From contig JBFFIE010000009.1 of NCBI GenBank assembly GCA_041556555.1, positions 1 to 61,102 on the forward strand: a DNA stretch of 61,102 bases, given 5' to 3'. The translations under genes were made by a program, and so were the position numbers. The notes under the pieces were generated by a model. That model was not told the origin of the DNA, did not search any database, and was given only the letters and a program-made list of their open reading frames with translations. This DNA comes from SZUA-592 sp041556555. GTDB lineage: Bacteria > Pseudomonadota > Gammaproteobacteria > Eutrophobiales > Eutrophobiaceae. Shown in pieces: positions 45,733 to 53,514 of the stretch. Each line of letters opens with the position of its first letter. Position 1 is the first letter of the stretch.

Positions 45733-46592
45733 TGGTTATTCCCCTCCCTGATCAGCTTGCTAATCATTTCCAGGTTCTCGATGTAATTTTCCGCCAATGG
45801 ATCAATTTCTATCATGCTCGCTCCTGTCTCACGTGCCAGGACTTTTGCCGCTGTTGTCTTGTATTGGGGTTGCACATAAATTACCTTGATACCGGTTGCA
45901 TTGATCAGGTTAACCAGTCTCGCAAGTTCCCTGGCCCTGAGTTCAGAACCGTGTCTTTCGATTGGAACCTGGTTCAAATGATAGCGTTCGGCGAAATGGC
46001 CCCACGATGGATGGGATACAATCAGGTAACGGTGCCGAATTTCATCCAGGTTGTGTTTTATCTTTAAATCCAGCTGGTCCAGTTCTTCTGCAAGTTGATC
46101 AAAATTCTTTGAATAAATTGCAGTATTCACTTCATCGTGTTCTATCAGCACGTCCCGGATTATCCTCGCGAGTTCCTTCGCATTATCGGGACTGGTCCAG
46201 ACATGAGTATCCTTTAAATACTGTTCTTCATTGGAATGATCATGCGTTATTTCGCCAAGGGATCCACAGCAAGGAATGATAGCCAGTTCCGGATTGAGTT
46301 CGGCGACCTGTTTTATCCACACTTCTTCAAAAGGCACACCTATCCGGAAATAGAGGCTGGAGGAATTTAACCGCGCCATCTGCCGGGGTGTGGGTTCATA
46401 ACTTTCAGGACTCATGCCTTGTTTCAATAACACGGCCACATCCACCCGGTTTCCGCCTATCCGTTCAACCAGGAATTTTTGCGGAGGAATACTGACATGG
46501 ATCCTGACGGGCTCCTCTGCTTTTACCTGAGGCTGAAGGCAACATAACAGCATGGATAACAAAACCGGAAATGGATGTCTGGTTCGTCGCAT
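45729..46592 (-). CDS. znuA: Zinc ABC transporter substrate-binding protein
   Basis: 287 residues with signal peptide MRRTRHPFPVLLSMLLCCLQ. Metal-binding family A-1 (cluster 9) pattern: SIPPQKFLVERIGG, GMSPESYEPTPRQMARL, HVWTSPDNAKELA, HRYLIVSHPSWGHFAERY and ASMIEIDPLAENY. The His-rich loop is short (THDHSN). Zinc rather than manganese is inferred from the adjacent Zur regulator and Zur box. Six bases after zur. Confidence 0.92.
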   Translation of the reverse strand: MRRTRHPFPVLLSMLLCCLQPQVKAEEPVRIHVSIPPQKFLVERIGGNRVDVAVLLKQGMSPESYEPTPRQMARLNSSSLYFRIGVPFEEVWIKQVAELNPELAIIPCCGSLGEITHDHSNEEQYLKDTHVWTSPDNAKELARIIRDVLIEHDEVNTAIYSKNFDQLAEELDQLDLKIKHNLDEIRHRYLIVSHPSWGHFAERYHLNQVPIERHGSELRARELARLVNLINATGIKVIYVQPQYKTTAAKVLARETGASMIEIDPLAENYIENLEMISKLIREGNNQ

Positions 46593-46598
46593 GGCTGG

Positions 46599-47090
46599 TT
46601 AGCCGGCAATGCATTTCTCACAGAGTCCCTGGATCTCAATCGTCTTGTCGAGGACCTGGAAACCGAGAGATTCAGCCTTGCGTGACAATACCCGCTGGAT
46701 ATCCGGATCATCAATTTCAGCGACATCACCACAGTCCCGGCAAATCAGGAACTGGCTGGTGTGGTGCTTGAGCGGTTCGCCACAACCGACGTAGGCATTC
46801 AGGGACTGGAGTTTATGAATCAGGCCCTCCTCCAGCAGGAAATCCAGTGACCGGTACACTGTCGGCGGGGCGGATCCAATCTGTTCATCACGAAGCTGAT
46901 CCAGCAGGTCATAGGCTTTGACCGGCGTATGACTGCCCCAGATCAGTTCCAGGACTCGCCGCCGCAACGGGGTAAGCCGTACGCCGCGGGATTCGCAGTT
47001 TTTGACTGCCTGATCGAGGGCTTTTTCAAGGCAACGCTGGTGGGCGTGATCCCTGTCCTTGAATGGCATCAATACGCTGTTATTTGCCAT
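46599..47090 (-). CDS. zur: Zinc uptake regulator Zur (Fur family)
   Basis: 163 residues. Winged helix with RLTPLRRRVLELIW and PTVYRSLDFLLEEGLIHKL; dimer/metal domain with HHTSQFLICRDCGDV and the C-terminal pair GLCEKCIAG providing structural zinc cysteines. A perfect Zur-type palindrome lies 35 bases upstream of the ATG, so it likely represses itself and znuABC when zinc is plentiful. Confidence 0.94.
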   Translation of the reverse strand: MANNSVLMPFKDRDHAHQRCLEKALDQAVKNCESRGVRLTPLRRRVLELIWGSHTPVKAYDLLDQLRDEQIGSAPPTVYRSLDFLLEEGLIHKLQSLNAYVGCGEPLKHHTSQFLICRDCGDVAEIDDPDIQRVLSRKAESLGFQVLDKTIEIQGLCEKCIAG

Positions 47091-47120
47091 AGATTGCTCT
47101 CCTGTCGGCGGCCGGTTAAT

Positions 47121-47143
47121 GTAATGTTATAATATAACAAATT
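47121..47143 (-). promoter_or_regulatory. Zur box of zur-znuABC
   Basis: The core TGTTATA-A-TATAACA (47125-47139) is a perfect 7-1-7 palindrome, matching the gammaproteobacterial Zur consensus GAAATGTTATANTATAACATTTC in most positions. It sits directly upstream of zur. Confidence 0.88.
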
Positions 47144-47266
47144 TATCAGTCAGCGGCATATCGTCTGGGATATAAATACAGGATTAGCTCCTACAGCTGT
47201 TTCAGTGAAATGCGCATGGCGTTATGGTAATCAGCCGGATCCTAATCATTGTATAATCACTTATTT

Positions 47267-47545
47267 ATGCCAATGAACCAGACTGACATCGACGAGAAGC
47301 TGACAGCAGACCAGGTGCTGGATGCCAAGGGCCTGAATTGCCCACTGCCCATACTCAAGACCAAGGTTCTGCTGAACAAGATGCAACCCGGACAGATCCT
47401 CTTTGTTGAGGCCACAGACCCTCACTCCGTGGTTGATTTCGAGGCCTATGCGGCCAGGACCAGGCACGAGATCCTGCGACAAACCGAACAGGGTGGTATC
47501 TATGAGTTTTATATTCGCCGGGCCGAGAACCCTAGAGAGACTTGA
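47267..47545 (+). CDS. tusA: TusA family sulfurtransferase
   Basis: A roughly 90-residue sulfur carrier with the invariant Cys in LDAKGLNCPLPILKTK and the C-terminal VEATDPHSVVDFEAYAART. TusA proteins pass persulfide sulfur for tRNA thiolation, molybdenum cofactor work or, in sulfur oxidisers, dissimilatory sulfur trafficking. Starts at 47267 and 47273 are both possible; neither has a ribosome site, and a TATAAT at 47252-47257 predicts a leader of only a few bases. Confidence 0.92.
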   Translation: MPMNQTDIDEKLTADQVLDAKGLNCPLPILKTKVLLNKMQPGQILFVEATDPHSVVDFEAYAARTRHEILRQTEQGGIYEFYIRRAENPRET

Positions 47546-47644
47546 TCCCCCTGATCGAGCCTTTACCAGCTTTCAGGTGTCAAGCGCTCAGCCCCGGATA
47601 TACTTTTAACAGGTTATTTTTAAGTACCATTAACAGGGGTATAT

Positions 47645-47656
47645 CTCATGCATGAG
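47645..47656. promoter_or_regulatory. 12-base palindrome upstream of the response regulator gene
   Basis: CTCATGCATGAG is a perfect palindrome, 61 bases before the ATG at 47717. Direct repeats TTAACAGG (47606-47613 and 47630-47637) lie just upstream. It could be an operator; the regulator is unknown. Confidence 0.35.
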
Positions 47657-47716
47657 TGCTATAGTAATATAATTGCTCCTGAATAATTTGCCCCTCAAAT
47701 CAAGAAATTAAAATAA

Positions 47717-48373
47717 ATGTCCAGGAAACGCATATTGATTGTTGATGACGACCCGACGACGGCTTCGGTTATCAAGCTCTATATCAACGATCTCGGTTAC
47801 GAAATCGCCGGTACCGCCAATGACGGCAAGGAGGCCATCAACCAGGTACGCTCACTCAATCCGGATCTCGTATTGATGGACATTAATCTGGGCAAGGGAC
47901 TGGACGGGGTGGACACGGCCGAGATCATGGCCAAGAATTTCAAGACCCCGATCATCTTTGTCACATCGCACGCCGATGAAGCCACGCTCACACGGGCAAA
48001 GTCAGTGGAACCCCTGGGCTTCATCAATAAACCCCTACGCGAGACCGACCTGAAAACCACCATCGAATTTGCCATCGCCAAGATTGATTCCACCGGCGAT
48101 GAGGAAGAGGAGAAGCCAACCGGTTCGGTGGAGGATGTCCTGATCGGACTCTATTCATTGACCCCTGCTGAGGCCAGGGTCACGGCCAAACTGCTGGAAG
48201 TCCCCGAACTTTCTTACGTTTCCGAGGCATTGAATATCAGCCTGTCCACGGCCAAGACACACCTGAAACGAATTTACCGCAAGACCAATACCAACAAACA
48301 GTCCCTGCTGGTGCATAAGATCGTTACCGGTCCCGCCGGCGCCTTCATGAATAAAAATCCAAATAGCGATTAA
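47717..48373 (+). CDS. Orphan response regulator, receiver plus LuxR-type HTH
   Basis: 218 residues. Receiver domain about 1-125 with RILIVDDDPTTASVIK, phosphoacceptor Asp in LVLMDINLGKGLDG, VTSHADE and the Lys of FINKPL; an acidic linker (DEEEEKPTG); and a C-terminal LuxR/GerE DNA-binding domain (LTPAEARVTAKLL, LSTAKTHLKRIYRKTNT). No sensor kinase is adjacent. The stop overlaps the next ATG by one base (TAATG), so it is coupled to a cyclophilin-like protein. Confidence 0.92.
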   Translation: MSRKRILIVDDDPTTASVIKLYINDLGYEIAGTANDGKEAINQVRSLNPDLVLMDINLGKGLDGVDTAEIMAKNFKTPIIFVTSHADEATLTRAKSVEPLGFINKPLRETDLKTTIEFAIAKIDSTGDEEEEKPTGSVEDVLIGLYSLTPAEARVTAKLLEVPELSYVSEALNISLSTAKTHLKRIYRKTNTNKQSLLVHKIVTGPAGAFMNKNPNSD

Positions 48374-48747
48374 TGACGGGTGTCATTATCGAGATCGGCC
48401 CCGTATCGCTGGAGCTGGTCACACTGGACACACCGACTGCGCAAGCGATCATTGACCAGCTGCCGTTTAATGCCACTGCAAAAACCTGGGGCGAGGAAGT
48501 TTATTTCCAGGCCCCTGTCAGTTGTTCACTTGAGCCCGATGCCAGAGACATAATTGAGCCGGGGGAGATCGCTTTCTGGACCGAGGGACAATGCATCGCC
48601 ATCGGCTATGGCAAGACGCCCGTATCTGTTGGTGATGAAATTCGGCTGGCTGCAAAAACCAATATCTGGGCCCGGTCTCAAACCAACGTCAAGGCTCTCA
48701 GCAGTGTGACAGATGGTGACCCGGTTGTGGTGAGATTGAAAGAATAA
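48373..48747 (+). CDS. Cyclophilin-like fold protein (DUF369/TM1367 family)
   Basis: 124 residues, all-beta. Motifs LVTLDTPTAQAIIDQLPFNATAKTWGEEVYF, EPGEIAFWTEGQCIAIGYGKTP and KTNIWARSQTNVKAL match the small cyclophilin-like family first seen in Thermotoga TM1367. Catalytic prolyl isomerase residues are not evident and its function is unknown. Translationally coupled to the response regulator. Confidence 0.78.
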   Translation: MTGVIIEIGPVSLELVTLDTPTAQAIIDQLPFNATAKTWGEEVYFQAPVSCSLEPDARDIIEPGEIAFWTEGQCIAIGYGKTPVSVGDEIRLAAKTNIWARSQTNVKALSSVTDGDPVVVRLKE

Positions 48748-48750
48748 TTA

Positions 48751-49176
48751 TCATGCCCCGGTGGGGGGGATAAGTTCGTAATCGTGTGTGATTTTTGCCA
48801 TGGCACCCAGCATGATTGAGGCAGAGCAATACTTTTCCGCCGATAGCTGGATGGCACGCTCAATATTCTTTGCCTTTATCTCCTCGCCTTCAATGACAAA
48901 ATGCAGATGGATGTCTGTGAAGATCCGGGGATGATCTTCAGCGCGCGTAGCTGAAATTTTCACAGTGCACCCGGCAATGTTTTCCCTGGATTTTTTCAGT
49001 ATGGAAAGAACATCATAGGTACTGCATGCGGCCATGCTCAGGAGCAGCATTTCCATGGGCCTGGCTCCAAGATTCCGCCCGCCTCCCTCGGGCGGACCGT
49101 CGAACACCACGGTGTGTCCACTCGAGCTCAATCCGATAAACGCGGCCCCTCCTGCCCATTTCAAGGTCGTCTCCAT
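48751..49176 (-). CDS. OsmC family protein
   Basis: 141 residues from ATG 49176 (METTLKWAGGAAFIGLSSSG); a longer open frame into crp is not real. Family features: ARPMEMLLLSMAACSTYDVLSILKK with the first redox Cys, and IQLSAEKYCSASIML with the second. OsmC/Ohr proteins reduce peroxides using these two cysteines. The place next to crp matches YhfA of E. coli. Confidence 0.92.
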   Translation of the reverse strand: METTLKWAGGAAFIGLSSSGHTVVFDGPPEGGGRNLGARPMEMLLLSMAACSTYDVLSILKKSRENIAGCTVKISATRAEDHPRIFTDIHLHFVIEGEEIKAKNIERAIQLSAEKYCSASIMLGAMAKITHDYELIPPTGA

Positions 49177-49286
49177 CAAAATCTCCAACTGGTTGAATAT
49201 TTGGAAAAAGTGTAAACTGTGCCAATATGACTGTTGTACATACCTGAACGGTAAAATAACCACAGGCAATCGGGGGGCACAACGAT

Positions 49287-49922
49287 ATGGCCGAACTGGC
49301 TTTTCGTGACCAAAATACATTAATTTCCCGCTTTCTGGAACACTGCCACGTCAGGGAGTATCCAGCCAAGAGCATCATCATCAAGGCAGGCGATCCGAGC
49401 CTTGATTTGTTCTACATCATCAAGGGATCCGTGTCCGTTCAAGTAGAAGACAGCCGTGGTCGGGAGATTGTGCTGGCCTACCTAAACCCCGGGGATTTTT
49501 TCGGTGAACTGGGACTGTTCGAGGAAGGCTCCCGCCGCTCCGCTTATGTACGGGCGAAATCCAAATGCGAGATTGCCAAGATCAGCTATGAGCGAGTCCG
49601 CTCACTGCAATCTCTGTTTCCGGACATTCTTTTTTCCATTGCTTCCCAACTCGCCATTCGCTTGCGCAAGACCAGCAGCAAGGTACGGGATCTGGCATTT
49701 ACCGATGTGCAGGGCCGGGTTGCGCGTACGTTGCTGGAACTCTGCCGGGAACCGGATGCCATGACTCATCCGGATGGCATGCAAATCAAGATTACCCGCC
49801 AGGAATTGGGCCGGATTGTGGGTTGCTCGAGAGAAATGGTCGGCCGGGTCCTGAAAAGCCTGGAAGAAGAACACCTGATCACGGTTTCCGGCAAGACTAT
49901 TGTGGTATTCGGCACCCGTTAA
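49287..49922 (+). CDS. crp: cAMP-responsive global regulator CRP (Vfr-like)
   Basis: 211 residues, same length class as E. coli CRP. The cAMP pocket FFGELGLFEEGSRRSAYVRA keeps the Arg-Ser pair (R82/S83 in E. coli). The HTH near the C terminus (ITRQELGRIVGCSREMVGRVLKSLEEE) has the recognition-helix residues R, E and R of CRP, so it should read TGTGA-N6-TCACA sites. Divergent from OsmC with a 110-base gap. Confidence 0.96.
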   Translation: MAELAFRDQNTLISRFLEHCHVREYPAKSIIIKAGDPSLDLFYIIKGSVSVQVEDSRGREIVLAYLNPGDFFGELGLFEEGSRRSAYVRAKSKCEIAKISYERVRSLQSLFPDILFSIASQLAIRLRKTSSKVRDLAFTDVQGRVARTLLELCREPDAMTHPDGMQIKITRQELGRIVGCSREMVGRVLKSLEEEHLITVSGKTIVVFGTR

Positions 49923-50000
49923 TAGTCGGGCATTTCACTCACATTCTTGACAAACCAGCTTCCAGTTCGGACAATCGCGCATCCAGAATTTCACCCCTGT

Positions 50001-50077
50001 GGCTATGTAGCTCAGTTGGTTAGAGCGCAGCATTCATAATGCTGATGTCGCTGGTTCAAGTCCAGCCATAGCCACCA
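50001..50077 (+). tRNA. tRNA-Met (elongator, CAT)
   Basis: 77 bases with encoded CCA. Acceptor GGCTATG/CATAGCC, D arm GCTC/GAGC, anticodon stem CAGCA/TGCTG with loop TTCATAA, T arm GCTGG/CCAGC. The anticodon is CAT and the acceptor closely resembles E. coli metT, so elongator Met is favoured. Confidence 0.9.
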
Positions 50078-50266
50078 ATCAATCAAATACTTACCACTCT
50101 ACTTCACGACTGAAATTTATGACAGTGACGTAAATGCGTCATGAGACGCTATTCTTTCTGCATCATTACTCAATTTATCCGCAGAAAAATATCCATAGCG
50201 GTGCGCCATCTAATTAATTCTCTAGCCGCCTAATATCTGTAATAGATTGATGTCCGACTCTAACAA

Positions 50267-50333
50267 GTTACTGATTTGTATGTAACTTAGTATCTGTAAC
50301 CAATCTGTAACTCGTTTGTTACTTAACCGTTAC
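50267..50333. repeat. Phased array of six GTNAC pentamers
   Basis: GTTAC 50267, GTAAC 50282, GTAAC 50296, GTAAC 50307, GTTAC 50318 and GTTAC 50329 (starts). The last four are exactly 11 bases apart, close to one helical turn; GTTAC is the complement of GTAAC, so the array changes orientation midway. TCTGTAAC is also repeated (50293, 50304). It lies 170 bases before the SGNH hydrolase gene in a 425-base AT-rich gap (50078-50502) that has no other gene. Likely a multi-copy regulator-binding array. Confidence 0.6.
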
Positions 50334-50425
50334 TACCCATAAATTAATAAATCCTCCGTAATTAAACTGCTTATTACATAAAGACCCTCCTCTCATCGCT
50401 TTTCAAGCAAATTAGCTAGGAGGAT

Positions 50426-50491
50426 ATGTATTTAAGCAATTCAGCGTTCATTTTGACAATGTTTCTTAAATTAACGAATTGTTGTTACTAG
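50426..50491 (+). CDS. Possible 21-codon leader ORF before the SGNH hydrolase
   Basis: ATG 50426 follows CTAGGAGGAT (ribosome site very close, two bases) and the frame runs to TAG at 50489-50491, inside the next ribosome site. The peptide would read MYLSNSAFILTMFLKLTNCCY. The identical CTAGGAGG occurs again at 50488-50495 before the main gene, so translation of the two could be coupled. It may be a chance frame. Confidence 0.3.
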   Translation: MYLSNSAFILTMFLKLTNCCY

Positions 50492-50502
50492 GAGGTATCG
50501 CC

Positions 50503-51318
50503 ATGAAGATAATGGATCTCATTAATAAACAGTTATGTATTTCACTTGTTGCATTTAATGCCATGCTGTTTGGTGTTCAGGCACCCGTTTCTGCACATGA
50601 GCCTGAAGGCCGTGCAGCCGGACATATTGTTATTGGTGATTCAATAGAATGCAGCGTATCACTCGACATTGGCAGCCCTGTGATTGGAGATGGCTATATA
50701 AATCCATACCATGATTATCTGGAATCTCAGTTGGACGTTGATATGGATCTAGTCAATCTATGTGTCCTGGGTGCTACGAGCAGAGAAATAAATATCGATC
50801 AATTGCCTCGGGCAGTAGTCGAGAGCATTAATCATGATCTTGTTATTGTTACTTTGGGTGGTGGTGGTAATAATTTGAGGCGATTCATTACATCGCCACA
50901 GGCAGCTACCTGTGCCCGGGGTAACCTCAGTTGCCTGACACGGCTCAATGCTCTTTTGAATGAATCCGAGCAAAATCTACGGCTTGCATTGCAATCACTA
51001 CGCTCAGCTGCAGGTGAGGACAGTGTTCTCCAGGTCCGCACCCAATACAATGCACTGAGAGGGACGTCGATACTGGGCACGCCATGTGCTGATCCGAATT
51101 TAATTGGTCTTGCCGATCTCGCACTTGAGGGAGGCGTACCTTTCCTGGAGGAAGGTCTCAATGACCGCATTCGCAGAGTCGCTGAAGATCATAATGCAGG
51201 TATTGCTGATATTTTCGATGCATTCTTTGCAAATCCGGATCTGATCGCAGGTGACTGTATTCATCCTACTGATGAAGGATATTCCGTGATCAAGGATGCA
51301 TTTACATTTGCATTCTGA
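50503..51318 (+). CDS. Exported SGNH/GDSL hydrolase
   Basis: 271 residues from ATG 50503, with GGAGG eight bases before. Signal peptide to about residue 32 (AMLFGVQAPVSAHE). Block I Ser in IVIGDSIECSV; GATSREI; LGGGGNNLR (block III Asn); and the C-terminal Asp-His pair DCIHPTDEGY. An ester-cleaving periplasmic or secreted enzyme. Paired cysteines in the middle (CARGNLSC) suggest a disulfide. Substrate unknown; distinct from TesA at 17.7 kb. Confidence 0.88.
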   Translation: MKIMDLINKQLCISLVAFNAMLFGVQAPVSAHEPEGRAAGHIVIGDSIECSVSLDIGSPVIGDGYINPYHDYLESQLDVDMDLVNLCVLGATSREINIDQLPRAVVESINHDLVIVTLGGGGNNLRRFITSPQAATCARGNLSCLTRLNALLNESEQNLRLALQSLRSAAGEDSVLQVRTQYNALRGTSILGTPCADPNLIGLADLALEGGVPFLEEGLNDRIRRVAEDHNAGIADIFDAFFANPDLIAGDCIHPTDEGYSVIKDAFTFAF

Positions 51319-51335
51319 AACACATACATCATTAC

Positions 51336-51363
51336 ATGCCCCCGGCTTCAGCCGGGGGCATTT
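51336..51363 (+). terminator. Terminator hairpin after SGNH hydrolase
   Basis: ATGCCCCCGGC-TTCA-GCCGGGGGCAT is an 11-base perfect stem with a tetraloop; only a short T run follows. Confidence 0.75.
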
Positions 51364-51395
51364 GCACTACTTCCCCTTATTTCAGATTCAGGGTG

Positions 51396-51830
51396 TTACC
51401 CCAATCTGTATCCGCTTGCCATAAGCACAGCAAGCAAAGGTATTATTAATAAAAGCAGTATCTCCATACGCACTATCATGATTACAGTCTTTGGCACTGA
51501 AATAATCGGGCTGGCTGATCGGCGGGCTTTAATAAAAAATATGGTCGGATAGATGGAAATCAAGGCAGCTATAAAAAACAACGATATTTTTATGTAAAAC
51601 ACAGGATTTACCGAATAGAATTCTGATGGTTTACCAACCCACAGCCAGAGAGCAAATCCGGTAATCAAAACGACAGCAGCAGATATCCCATAGACAAGAT
51701 CGATGACTGCTAACTTTTTAATTTCATGAACGGCTATCAGTTTTTTTAAATAAAGATGCTCAACCATAAGTGATGAAAATAATATGAATATCCCGATAAA
51801 ATGCAGATACCTGATAAACACATCTTCCAT
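51396..51830 (-). CDS. DUF2214 family membrane protein
   Basis: 144 residues from ATG 51830, after AGGTGA; a GTG at 51842 is a weaker alternative. Four membrane segments: YLHFIGIFILFSSLMVEHL, DLVYGISAAVVLITGFALWL, FYIKISLFFIAALISIYPTI and a C-terminal one. Matches DUF2214 (small predicted membrane proteins, unknown function). Confidence 0.82.
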   Translation of the reverse strand: MEDVFIRYLHFIGIFILFSSLMVEHLYLKKLIAVHEIKKLAVIDLVYGISAAVVLITGFALWLWVGKPSEFYSVNPVFYIKISLFFIAALISIYPTIFFIKARRSASPIISVPKTVIMIVRMEILLLLIIPLLAVLMASGYRLG

Positions 51831-51894
51831 TAGTAATATCACCTGTTATTAAACATATTGGATTTTAAAAATTCCTCTGCTGAAAAACTTATAT

Positions 51895-52680
51895 TTATTT
51901 CGGTACCAGCGCGACAACACGGGCAGGACCCCCGGAACCACCCTCGATCTTCATTGGTAATGCAATCAGCGTAATACCGGTTGCTGGTAACAAATCAAGA
52001 TTGGCAAGATTTTCCAGTCCGGCCACATTATGCGCGCCAGCTATCTGGTGGACCGGGAAATCTCTGGATTTCCCGTAATCTATCGATGCCGTATCGACAC
52101 CGAGCAGGACAACACCCCTGTTTTCTATCAACAAGCTCGCAGCATCAGCTCCATAACTTGGAAAAGACAGTTTGCTGTCGTCACCGGGGGTATCATCACC
52201 GAGATAAGCCCTGACATCAGGCCAGTATTTGCCCCAGCCGGTCCTCAACAGGACAATGGTTCCGGCAGTAATCCGACCATGTTTTGATTCGAAGTAATTT
52301 ACATCTTCAACAGACAGGCGGTAATCCCGATTCTTTGCAGACTGTTCAGCTACATCAATGACCACAGCGGGAGCTACCAGGTTTTCCAGCAGTAGTTCAT
52401 CTGTACTCATGGCAGACTCAGAAAAGTGAACTGGTGCATCAAGGTGGGTACCGCCGTGTTCCGGAGTACAAATGGAATATGCGGAGTAATAAAAACCGGC
52501 AGGTGTTTTACCTTTATATAAGGTTTCCTTATCAAACCTAGACGGTGAAGTAGGCCAGTAAATAGTATCCTTGTTATAGTTATGAGTCAGGTCAACCAGA
52601 TTGTATGAATTGAGATCAATGGCTCCTGCTCCAGCAGAACATATTAACAGGCAGGTAATAACGGCAGTTATTTTGATCAT
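51895..52680 (-). CDS. Exported cyclase family protein (kynurenine formamidase-like)
   Basis: 261 residues, with signal peptide MIKITAVITCLLICSAGAGA. Zinc-hydrolase motif EHGGTHLDAPVHF (HxGTHxDxPxHF) is intact; DLTHNYNKDTIYWP and LLGVDTASIDYG fit the PF04199 family. Members hydrolyse formylkynurenine, isatin or other cyclic amides. The exported form is unusual for kynurenine formamidase and its substrate is unknown. Confidence 0.9.
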   Translation of the reverse strand: MIKITAVITCLLICSAGAGAIDLNSYNLVDLTHNYNKDTIYWPTSPSRFDKETLYKGKTPAGFYYSAYSICTPEHGGTHLDAPVHFSESAMSTDELLLENLVAPAVVIDVAEQSAKNRDYRLSVEDVNYFESKHGRITAGTIVLLRTGWGKYWPDVRAYLGDDTPGDDSKLSFPSYGADAASLLIENRGVVLLGVDTASIDYGKSRDFPVHQIAGAHNVAGLENLANLDLLPATGITLIALPMKIEGGSGGPARVVALVPK

Positions 52681-52743
52681 GAATTACTTATTCCATACAT
52701 AAAAAATGGATTATCCCGGAAATATATAATAGCAGTAAAGCAG

Positions 52744-53463
52744 CTATTGCAGCTGGCCTTGCTGTCGCCGGCGGATTGCCAGATTGATCATCTCCACCGC
52801 AAGCGAGAATGCCATGGCAAAATAGATATAGCCCTTGGGTATATGCATATCCAGACCCTCGCCCATCAGTGCAACACCAATCAGTATGAGGAAACTGAGT
52901 GCCAGTGTTTTTATGGTTGGGTTATTTTCAACAAATTCCGATATGGCCCTCGCCGTAAACATCATCACCAGTATTGAGAGCACAACCGCAATGATCATGA
53001 TCTCTATATGCTCTGCCATACCCACCGCGGTGATAACCGAATCCAGGGAAAATACAATGTCAATGATGCCTATCTGCGCAATCACCGCCCAGAATGAACT
53101 AGTATAGGCAGGCTTTTCCAGGCTGGCTGCCGACTCGAACTCCTTGTGTATTTCCAGCGTGCTTTTGGCCAGCAAGAACAAGCCGCCGGCAATCAAAAGA
53201 ATATCTCTGCCTGATATTTCTTCCTGCAGAATCGTAAACAATGGACTGGTTAATTGCAGAATCCAGGCAAGGCAAAGCAGTAACAGGACCCGGGTAAGCA
53301 TGGCAAAGGAAAGCCCAAAGATCCGGGCTTTCTGCCGCATTTTTTCAGGCAGTCGGCTGACCAGGATTGATATAAAAATAATATTATCGATACCAAGAAC
53401 AATTTCCAGAGCAGTCAGTGTGACCAGTGCAACCCAGGACTGCGGCTCAAATAACCATTCCAT
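52744..53463 (-). CDS. TerC family membrane protein
   Basis: 239 residues, about seven membrane segments. Family signature LTALEIVLGIDNIIFISIL (with the conserved Asp) is repeated in part as IIDIVFSLDSVITAVGMAEH. TerC homologues have been linked to tellurite resistance and to manganese export; the ion here is unknown. Confidence 0.92.
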   Translation of the reverse strand: MEWLFEPQSWVALVTLTALEIVLGIDNIIFISILVSRLPEKMRQKARIFGLSFAMLTRVLLLLCLAWILQLTSPLFTILQEEISGRDILLIAGGLFLLAKSTLEIHKEFESAASLEKPAYTSSFWAVIAQIGIIDIVFSLDSVITAVGMAEHIEIMIIAVVLSILVMMFTARAISEFVENNPTIKTLALSFLILIGVALMGEGLDMHIPKGYIYFAMAFSLAVEMINLAIRRRQQGQLQ

Positions 53464-53514
53464 AATTTATTCCTGTTATTGTGGTTGATTAAATATTTTC
53501 AGGTTACCTTCAGT

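Noticed and set aside
50078..50266. TGACG-N6-CGTCA (50126-50141) as an operator or tRNA processing site
   Set aside because: Only 5-base arms; too weak without comparison.
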